NCBI GenBank assembly: GCA_934445015.1
Contig: CAKSDJ010000029.1
Location: 1 to 19,108, forward strand
Direction: 5' to 3'
Source: an uncultured Eubacteriales bacterium
GTDB taxonomy: Bacteria; Bacillota; Clostridia; Oscillospirales; Acutalibacteraceae
Length of the DNA stretch: 19,108 bases
Position numbers and translations under genes: made by a program. Shown piece by piece: positions 13,591 to 19,108 of the stretch. The stretch's first letter is position 1, and each line of letters starts with the position of its first letter. A model generated the notes under the pieces. It was given only the letters and a program-made list of their open reading frames with translations, ran no database searches and had not been told where the DNA came from.

Positions 13591-15111
13591 TTATTCCCAA
13601 TATTTGCGGTCAAGACTTCTGAACCGCAGGGCAGTACCTATGTCGTCTTTCTGAATTTTTTCATTGCCTTTGAGGTCGGCAACGGTACGGGCAACTTTGA
13701 GTATTCTGTCGTATGCACGCGCCGAAAGTCCGAGTGCGTCAAAACTGCGGCTCAGATATGCAGACGCATCATCGGTCATAACACAGTGTTTTCTTAAAAG
13801 CGACGGTGTAAGATGCGCATTGCAGGTAATTCCGGTGCCACGGTAGCGTTCAACCTGTATTTGCCTTGCGCGGTTAACACGTTCTCTTATCTGGGCAGAG
13901 GTTTCGGTAGGCATTTTGTCAGACAGCGATTTGTAGTCAACCGGCGGTACCTCGATATGCAGGTCAAGACGGTCAAGCAAGGGCCCCGAAATTCTGTTTA
14001 AATATTTATGCACCGCGTTTTGCGAGCAGGTGCATGGTTTGCTTGGGTGACCGTAATATCCGCAGGGGCAGGGGTTCATTGCCGCAACCAAAAGTATTGA
14101 ACTCGGATATGTAACAGTGCCCGAAACTCGCGATACCGTTACGGTGCCGTCTTCAAGCGGCTGGCGCAGAGTTTCCATAGCGTCACGCTTAAATTCGGGC
14201 AGTTCGTCCAAAAAAAGCACGCCGTTGTGCGCTAATGAAATCTCACCCGGTTTCGGCACTGTGCCACCGCCCGCAAGACCTACGGATGATATTGTGTGGT
14301 GCGGTGAGCGAAACGGTCTTACGGTAATTATCGGATTGTTTTTATCAATCAGCCCTGCAACCGAATGTATTTTTGTAGTTTCAATCGATTCTTCAAATGT
14401 CATCGGCGGAAGTATGGTAGGCAACCGCTTTGCAAGCATACTTTTACCCGAACCGGGCGGTCCTATCATAAGTATGTTGTGATTGCCGGCGGCAGCAACC
14501 TCAAGGGCTTTTTTTGCGGTTATCTGCCCCTTGACTTCGCAAAAATCAAGCGTGCTTTTAAGACAAGAGTTCATCGCCTGCGGTTTTGAGGGCGTAAGTG
14601 TGTCAAATCCCGTCAAATGGTCTGTAATTTGTTTGATGTTCGAAATGCCGTATACGTTTATGCCTTCAACGGTTGCGCCTTCGGCAGCATTGTCGGCAGG
14701 CAAAAACAAATTATTTATTCCGTTTTGTTTTGCTGTTATCGCCATGGCAAGCACGCCGTTTACGCTGCGCACCTGACCGTCAAGCGAAACTTCACCTAAA
14801 AATGCACAATCTGCGGTGTCGGCACTAAGTTGACCCGATGCCGTAAGTATTGCTATAAGTATCGGCAAGTCGTATACCGCACCCTCTTTTTTCTTGTCGG
14901 CCGGGGCAAGATTTACTGTTATTCTGCCTGTAGGAAATTTAAATCCGCAATTTTTTATTGCCGCGCGCACACGGTCACGTGATTCTTTTACGGCCGTATC
15001 CGGCAGACCTACCACGTCAAAGCACGGCAGTCCGCCCGAAACATCGGCTTCAATCTGCAACATATAAGAATTAAGCCCGAAAATCCCGACGCTCTTAACC
15101 ATTGAAAACAT
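13591..15111 (-). CDS. YifB/ComM family Mg-chelatase-like AAA+ ATPase
   Basis: A 506-residue cytoplasmic ATPase; the length is normal for the family. The N-terminal ChlI/Lon-like domain covers about 1-170 (GLPCFDVVGLPDTAVKESRDR). The AAA+ core has Walker A GPPGSGKS (217-224), Walker B VLFLDEL (298-304), MNPCPCGYYG (345-354) and the sensor-like block GPLLDRLDLHIEV (376-388). A C-terminal Mg_chelatase_C domain follows (SARAYDRILKVARTVADL). In naturally competent bacteria ComM is a helicase that promotes branch migration during transformation; in Clostridia the role is untested. ATG at 15111 follows GAGG at 7-8 nt; an internal ATG three codons on is less well placed. Confidence 0.93.
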   Translation of the reverse strand: MFSMVKSVGIFGLNSYMLQIEADVSGGLPCFDVVGLPDTAVKESRDRVRAAIKNCGFKFPTGRITVNLAPADKKKEGAVYDLPILIAILTASGQLSADTADCAFLGEVSLDGQVRSVNGVLAMAITAKQNGINNLFLPADNAAEGATVEGINVYGISNIKQITDHLTGFDTLTPSKPQAMNSCLKSTLDFCEVKGQITAKKALEVAAAGNHNILMIGPPGSGKSMLAKRLPTILPPMTFEESIETTKIHSVAGLIDKNNPIITVRPFRSPHHTISSVGLAGGGTVPKPGEISLAHNGVLFLDELPEFKRDAMETLRQPLEDGTVTVSRVSGTVTYPSSILLVAAMNPCPCGYYGHPSKPCTCSQNAVHKYLNRISGPLLDRLDLHIEVPPVDYKSLSDKMPTETSAQIRERVNRARQIQVERYRGTGITCNAHLTPSLLRKHCVMTDDASAYLSRSFDALGLSARAYDRILKVARTVADLKGNEKIQKDDIGTALRFRSLDRKYWE

Positions 15112-15145
15112 AAATCAGACCTCATCTGTCAGTTATTGTTAATTT

Positions 15146-15174
15146 ATTCTAACATATTTTACACACTAATGCAA
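15146..15174 (-). promoter_or_regulatory. Promoter of the comM-like gene
   Basis: On the minus strand, -35 TTGCAT (15169-15174), a 17-bp spacer and -10 TAGAAT (15146-15151), 35 bp upstream of the start codon. Confidence 0.65.
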
Positions 15175-15244
15175 AAACTTTAATTTTTTAGTAACATTTA
15201 AAATCAAATATACAGATATAATATAAATGAAAAGAGGTAGTTTT

Positions 15245-15649
15245 ATGAATTTCAGATATAAACTGATGAGGTTTATGAGCGGAAGATACGGGTTAGACGG
15301 TCTGTTTTATGTTTTGTTTGCGGCAGCGGCGGCGATTTCGTTTGTTAACTGCTTTGTTAAGTCAGGTGTTTTGCAGATCATAGTTTACGCAATAGTCATA
15401 TATGCTTTTTTCAGGGTTATGTCACGCAATATCGAGGCGCGCCGCCGTGAAAATGCGTTTTTAAATAACTTGGGTTTAAAAATTAATGAACAGCAGGCGC
15501 TACGCCGCCGGCGTAAGGCGGATCATACTCATATTTACAAAAAATGCCCTAACTGTCATGCGGTTTTAAGACTTCCGCGCAGAAAGGGTGAACATAAAAC
15601 GGTTTGTCCTAAGTGTAACGCACAATTTAATATAACCGTAAGGCGCTGA
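15245..15649 (+). CDS. Small membrane protein with C-terminal zinc ribbon
   Basis: A 134-residue protein. ATG at 15245 is preferred because GAGG lies 8 nt upstream; an in-frame ATG at 15227 has no ribosome site. Two hydrophobic segments (about residues 18-37 and 43-62) are followed by a very basic linker (EARRRENAF, RRRRKADH) and a C-terminal two-CxxC zinc ribbon: KKCPNCHAVLRLPRRKGEH then VCPKCNAQF. The predicted topology puts the zinc ribbon in the cytoplasm. Similar small proteins are common in Clostridia, but I know no function. A TATAAT at 15217-15222 may be its -10, without a convincing -35. Confidence 0.8.
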   Translation: MNFRYKLMRFMSGRYGLDGLFYVLFAAAAAISFVNCFVKSGVLQIIVYAIVIYAFFRVMSRNIEARRRENAFLNNLGLKINEQQALRRRRKADHTHIYKKCPNCHAVLRLPRRKGEHKTVCPKCNAQFNITVRR

Positions 15650-15655
15650 AATATA

Positions 15656-15684
15656 TTGACAAAAAAATTGCCGTATCTTATAAT
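15656..15684 (+). promoter_or_regulatory. Promoter of the DUF975 gene
   Basis: Perfect TTGACA (15656-15661), a 17-bp spacer, and perfect TATAAT (15679-15684). It starts 7 bp after the upstream stop codon. The full consensus suggests strong constitutive expression. Confidence 0.9.
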
Positions 15685-15721
15685 AAAGTACAGATAAAAT
15701 TTATATGTTGGGGGTTTTATT

Positions 15722-16300
15722 ATGTATGACAGAGTAAAGGTCAAAGCGGAGGCGCGGCAAAGTTTTCATATGAACTTCGGCACGGCCTTAGGTGTGGCTT
15801 TGGTAGGCGCAATTATTTTGAGCGCTTCGGGGGTTATTCCCTTTGCACCGCTTATTTTATCCGGCGTTATCGAGTTCGGAATGGCAACGGTTTTACTTTC
15901 GGTTGTAAGAAATCAAAATCCAAGATTTGAAGATATGTTCAAAGGCTTTAATAATTTCGGCACTACTTGCGGTGCAGGCGTTTTGGTATCCGTATTTACA
16001 TTTCTTTGGACTTTACTTTTTGTAATACCCGGAATAATCAAATCCTATTCGTATTCGATGACGTTTTATATACTTGCCGATAACCCGAATATGACGCCGA
16101 GCGAGGCAATTGACGCAAGCAAAAAGATGATGAACGGTCACAAATTTGATTTGTTTGTTTTACAGTTAAGTTTTATAGGTTGGTTTTTGCTTTGCTGCAT
16201 TACCTTCGGCCTTGCGTTGATTTATGTGCTTCCGTATTACCAGTCGGCGGTAGCAAAATTTTATGATACACTCAAAGATGAACAGGTAGTTATCGGTTAA
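15722..16300 (+). CDS. DUF975 family integral membrane protein
   Basis: A 192-residue polytopic membrane protein. Hydrophobic stretches lie at about 20-40, 42-62, 88-108 and 145-172. Family-type features include FEDMFKGFNNFG, a C-terminal cytoplasmic DNPNMTPSEAIDASKKMMNGHK before the last membrane segment, and the ending LPYYQSAVAKFYDTLK. The function of DUF975 is unknown. ATG at 15722 follows GGGGG at good spacing. It is monocistronic, bounded by a full-consensus promoter and a strong terminator. Confidence 0.88.
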   Translation: MYDRVKVKAEARQSFHMNFGTALGVALVGAIILSASGVIPFAPLILSGVIEFGMATVLLSVVRNQNPRFEDMFKGFNNFGTTCGAGVLVSVFTFLWTLLFVIPGIIKSYSYSMTFYILADNPNMTPSEAIDASKKMMNGHKFDLFVLQLSFIGWFLLCCITFGLALIYVLPYYQSAVAKFYDTLKDEQVVIG

Positions 16301-16318
16301 TACAAAATCCAATGCTTT

Positions 16319-16355
16319 AAGGCGCTTTTAAGAACGTTCTTAAAAGCGCCTTTTT
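16319..16355 (+). terminator. Intrinsic terminator of the DUF975 gene
   Basis: GGCGCTTTTAAGAAC (16321-16335) and its exact complement up to 16350 form a near-perfect 15-bp palindrome (loop closes within ACGT), extended by AA/TT, with TTTTT at 16351-16355. In the opposite direction it also has an A/T flank, but no convergent gene is present. Confidence 0.9.
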
Positions 16356-16384
16356 ATAAATGAACCGTTGTGGGAGTTGTTTGT

Positions 16385-17230
16385 ATGCAAACTGTAAAAT
16401 TTACAAAAATGCACGGGATAGGCAATGATTATATATATATAAACTGCTTTGAGCAAAACGTCGAAAATCCCGGAGAATTGGCGATTAGAATGTCTCCGCG
16501 CCGTTTCAGCGTAGGGGCTGACGGCGTTATACTTATATGCCCGTCAAATGTGGCTGATGCAAAAATGCGTATGTTCAATCTTGACGGCAGTGAGGGTAAA
16601 ATGTGCGGCAACGGCATCAGATGCGTGGGTAAATATATTTACGATAACGGAATTGCACGTAAACCTGTTGTAACGGTTGAAACGTTAAGCGGCATTAAAA
16701 CGCTTAAAATAAGCGAGAGCGGCGGCAAAGCCGTGACCGTTACGGTAGATATGGGCAACCCCGAATTTTCACCGTCAAAAATTCCCGTTATTGCCGAAGT
16801 CGACGCTGTTATAAACAAACCAATAACAGTAAACGGCATAACTTACAGATACACCGCGGTATCTATGGGCAATCCGCACGCGGTTGTATTTTGCGACTCG
16901 GTAGAAAACATCGACCTTGAAAAAACGGGTCCGCTTTTTGAACACAACAAAATATTCCCAGAACAGGTAAACACCGAGTTTGTGCGTGTAATAGATAAAA
17001 ATACCCTGCAAATGCGCGTTTGGGAGCGCGGCAGCGGCGAAACGTTTGCATGCGGCACAGGTGCGTGCGCGTCGGTTGCGGCGGCGGTAAAAAACGGTTT
17101 TTGCAATACGGATGATGAAATCACCGTTCACCTTAAAGGCGGCGATTTGTTTATAAAATATTCGTCGGACGGTCATATATATATGCGCGGCTCTGCCGAA
17201 AAAGTGTATAACGGCGAATATGAGTTTTAA
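16385..17230 (+). CDS. dapF: Diaminopimelate epimerase
   Basis: This 281-residue cytoplasmic enzyme converts LL- to meso-diaminopimelate for lysine and peptidoglycan synthesis without a cofactor. The two catalytic cysteines sit in the expected motifs: MCGNGIRC (Cys74) and ERGSGETFACGTGACAS (Cys223). The N-terminal block KFTKMHGIGNDYIYIN and the repeat-type partner MGNPHAVVF are standard. ATG at 16385 has GGGAG 8 nt upstream; a GTG at 16370 is rejected because it overlaps the ribosome site. It is the first gene of a dapF - methyltransferase - hslO operon. No convincing promoter is seen after the preceding terminator. Confidence 0.97.
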   Translation: MQTVKFTKMHGIGNDYIYINCFEQNVENPGELAIRMSPRRFSVGADGVILICPSNVADAKMRMFNLDGSEGKMCGNGIRCVGKYIYDNGIARKPVVTVETLSGIKTLKISESGGKAVTVTVDMGNPEFSPSKIPVIAEVDAVINKPITVNGITYRYTAVSMGNPHAVVFCDSVENIDLEKTGPLFEHNKIFPEQVNTEFVRVIDKNTLQMRVWERGSGETFACGTGACASVAAAVKNGFCNTDDEITVHLKGGDLFIKYSSDGHIYMRGSAEKVYNGEYEF

Positions 17231-17248
17231 AAAGAGGAAAAAAGCATA

Positions 17249-17986
17249 ATGTATACTGATTTTGCTTCATATTATGACAGCCTTACCGAAAATGTTGATT
17301 ATGAGAGCCGAACCGATTATATTTGTTCTTTGTTCGACAGGTTTGACCGAAAACCGACGTTGCTTTTAGATCTTGCCTGCGGCACAGGCGGTTTTTCAAA
17401 TTGTATGGCGGCACGAAAAATATCGGTAATAGGTGTAGACATGTCTTATGATATGCTTTGTGAAGCGCGCGAAAAAACCGAGGCGCTCGGAAATGACGTA
17501 TTATATCTGTGTCAGGACGCCGAACAGCTTGACCTCTATGGCACTGTTGACGGCGCAATATGCTGTCTTGACAGCATTAACCACATAACCGATTTTCAAA
17601 AACTTTGCAATGTGTTTGCGCGGGTGTCGCTGTTTCTTGAAAAAGACAGATTGTTTATATTTGATGTAAACACGCCTTACAAACATAAAAATATACTCGG
17701 TGACAACACCTTTGTTTTAGAAAATGACAATGTATATTGTGTTTGGCAGAATGAATATGCCGGCAACAACACCGTACACATAAGCCTTGATTTTTTTGAA
17801 AATAACAACGGCGTTTATCACCGCACAAGCGAACAGTTCTGTGAACGCGCTTATACCGATGAGGAACTGAGAACCGTCTTGATTAACGCAGGTCTCAAAA
17901 TTGAAGCGGTATACGATGAAATGAAATACACAAAGCCCGATAATAAGGCACAGCGAATTGTATATGTAACAAGGAAAGTGAACTGA
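17249..17986 (+). CDS. Class I SAM-dependent methyltransferase
   Basis: A 245-residue protein with the Rossmann-type motif I LLLDLACGTGGFS (38-50), the acidic residue VIGVDMSYDML after strand 2, and QDAEQLD / GAICCLDSINH for the later motifs. It resembles the YqeM/Methyltransf_25 group of small-molecule methyltransferases common in Firmicutes. The substrate cannot be inferred. Its opening MYTDFASYYDSLTENVDY is typical. The ribosome site AGAGGAAA precedes ATG 17249, 18 bp after dapF, and the stop is 2 bp before hslO. Confidence 0.85.
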   Translation: MYTDFASYYDSLTENVDYESRTDYICSLFDRFDRKPTLLLDLACGTGGFSNCMAARKISVIGVDMSYDMLCEAREKTEALGNDVLYLCQDAEQLDLYGTVDGAICCLDSINHITDFQKLCNVFARVSLFLEKDRLFIFDVNTPYKHKNILGDNTFVLENDNVYCVWQNEYAGNNTVHISLDFFENNNGVYHRTSEQFCERAYTDEELRTVLINAGLKIEAVYDEMKYTKPDNKAQRIVYVTRKVN

Positions 17987-17988
17987 CA

Positions 17989-18870
17989 ATGGGAAAACTG
18001 ATAAGATGTATAACTTCTGACGGTCTTGTTATGGCGACTGCGCTTGACAGCACCGATATAGTATCAAAAGCCGAAAATCTGCATAAAACGTCGGCGGTTG
18101 TAACCGCAGCGCTGGGCAGGCTGCTTACGGCAACTTCAATGATGGGCAACGCGCTAAAGGGCGATAATGATACAATAACCGTAAAAATTGACGGCAACGG
18201 GCCGGCGGGTGCCCTTATTGCCGCAGCGGACAGCAACGGCAACGTGCGCGGTTATGCCGTAAATCCGGTGGTTGAAATACCGCTTAAACCCAACGGCAAA
18301 CTTGATGTGTGCGGCGCGGTAGGAACTCAGGGTACGCTTTATGTTATAAAAGATTTGGGACTCAAAGAGCCTTATAACGGTTTTGTGCCTATCTCTACAG
18401 GTGAAATAGCCGAGGACATCGCCGCCTATTACGCAATAAGTGAGCAAATACCTACAGTATGTGCTTTAGGTGTGCTTGTGAATCCTGATTTATCCGTACG
18501 TGTTGCGGGCGGATATATAATTCAGCTTTTGCCGGCTGCGCATGGCTATGATGAGGTTATTACAAAACTTGAAAACAATATTAAAGAGATGAAACCCATA
18601 ACAACTCTGCTTGACGAGGGTAAATCTATTGAAGAAATAGTGAAAATTGCTTTAAAGGGTTTTAAGGTTGAGGTTCTAAGCGAAGCGACTGCCGCATACA
18701 AATGTAACTGTTCAAGAGAAAGATTTGAACGTGCTCTTAAAAGTTTAAGTTATGAGGAATTGTCTGAAATGGCAAACGAAATGGAAAGCGCCGAAACGGT
18801 TTGTCAGTTTTGTAATAGTGTTTACACATTCAGTAAAGATGAGTTAAAGGGCTTTCTTAAAAAAAATTAA
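17989..18870 (+). CDS. hslO: Hsp33 redox-regulated chaperone
   Basis: A 293-residue cytoplasmic holdase. The N-terminal domain carries TSAVVTAALGRLLTATSMMG, IDGNGPAGALIAAADSNGNVRGY and GTQGTLYVIKDLGLKEPYNG. The C-terminal redox switch has the four zinc-binding cysteines as CxC (Cys239, Cys241) and CxxC (Cys272, Cys275). In the known mechanism oxidation releases zinc and activates the chaperone. The length is standard. ATG 17989 lies 2 bp after the methyltransferase stop with AAGGAAAG upstream, so it is the last gene of the dapF operon. A poly-A stretch and then the tRNA promoter follow. Confidence 0.97.
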   Translation: MGKLIRCITSDGLVMATALDSTDIVSKAENLHKTSAVVTAALGRLLTATSMMGNALKGDNDTITVKIDGNGPAGALIAAADSNGNVRGYAVNPVVEIPLKPNGKLDVCGAVGTQGTLYVIKDLGLKEPYNGFVPISTGEIAEDIAAYYAISEQIPTVCALGVLVNPDLSVRVAGGYIIQLLPAAHGYDEVITKLENNIKEMKPITTLLDEGKSIEEIVKIALKGFKVEVLSEATAAYKCNCSRERFERALKSLSYEELSEMANEMESAETVCQFCNSVYTFSKDELKGFLKKN

Positions 18871-18878
18871 AAAAATGC

Positions 18879-18907
18879 TTGACAACTTAAACCTCTTATG
18901 GTAATAT
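18879..18907 (+). promoter_or_regulatory. Promoter of the tRNA-Val/tRNA-Asp cluster
   Basis: Perfect TTGACA (18879-18884), a 17-bp spacer, TAATAT (18902-18907). An overlapping TATAAT at 18905-18910 would have a 20-bp spacer. It begins 8 bp after the hslO stop codon; no hslO terminator is visible. Confidence 0.82.
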
Positions 18908-18953
18908 AATGTTCGTCGCCGGTGAGTTGCGATTAACAGAGCCAGCGTTTCGT

Positions 18954-19029
18954 GGGAGCATAGCTCAGCTGGGAGAGCATCTGCCTTACAAGCAGAGGGT
19001 CATAGGTTCGAGCCCTATTGTTCCCACCA
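18954..19029 (+). tRNA. tRNA-Val (TAC), CCA encoded
   Basis: A 76-nt cloverleaf. Acceptor GGGAGCA pairs with TGTTCCC (one G-U), the anticodon arm is CTGCC-TTACAAG-CAG with anticodon TAC, the T arm is ATAGG-TTCGAGC-CCTAT, and CCA is encoded at 19027-19029. Confidence 0.95.
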
Positions 19030-19032
19030 TTT

Positions 19033-19108
19033 GGCCTGGTAGTTCAGTTGGTTAGAACGCTAGCCTGTCACGCTAGAGGTCGTGGGTTCGAGCCCCATCC
19101 AGGTCGCC
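19033..19108 (+). tRNA. tRNA-Asp (GTC), last base beyond the window
   Basis: Acceptor GGCCTGG pairs with CCAGGTC, the anticodon loop is CTGTCAC (GTC), the T arm is GTGGG-TTCGAGC-CCCAT, and the discriminator is G. The window ends after CC of an encoded CCA. It lies 3 bp after tRNA-Val and probably belongs to a longer tRNA cluster. Confidence 0.93.

Overview
The window looks like the chromosome of an AT-leaning gut-type member of the Clostridia (Firmicutes). The evidence is a T-box leader on asnS-asnA, GGAGG-type ribosome sites, TTGACA/TATAAT promoters with 17-bp spacers, dapF, and DUF975, HlyC/CorC and AI-2E-type membrane proteins. Genus cannot be assigned from sequence alone. TGA is used as a stop, so the code is standard.

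Region A (1-3358, leftward) reads as the end of an integrated conjugative or mobilizable element. Base composition there is visibly more GC-rich. Five tightly packed minus-strand genes run off the left edge: an acidic hypothetical protein, a DUF4314 protein, an orphan cytosine-5 DNA methyltransferase, a YubB/DUF1281-like protein and a partial conserved hypothetical. Between these genes and an initiator tRNA-fMet (3359-3434) lie about 290 bp of hairpins and short repeats, the layout expected of an attachment-site end.

Region B (3435-6290, leftward) is an asparagine module. A consensus promoter drives a T-box leader with an AAC specifier, followed by asnS and asnA, then a terminator. One gene charges tRNA-Asn and the other makes asparagine, so both are set by uncharged tRNA-Asn.

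Region C (6292-10720) is a divergent carbohydrate pair: a GH94-type glycoside phosphorylase (minus) and a DUF4838 glycosidase-like protein (plus). Their promoters face away from each other and share a repeated decamer. Neither protein has an obvious signal peptide, so an intracellular glycan route is inferred.

Region D (10721-13590, rightward) starts with a self-contained leader unit: consensus promoter, 14-bp palindrome, Shine-Dalgarno, two overlapping tiny reading frames (one hydrophobic) and a strong intrinsic terminator. A CNNM/CBS/CorC membrane protein and an AI-2E-family permease follow. A bidirectional terminator separates this operon from a convergent comM/yifB gene (13591-15111).

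Region E (15112-19108, rightward) holds a small membrane protein with a zinc ribbon, a DUF975 membrane protein with its own promoter and terminator, then a dapF - SAM methyltransferase - hslO (Hsp33) operon. A tRNA-Val/tRNA-Asp cluster with its own promoter runs off the right edge.

Most of the window is ordinary housekeeping sequence. The least explained parts are the leader at 10721-10969, the element/tRNA-fMet junction with its mispaired T-stem, and the GH94-DUF4838 pair.
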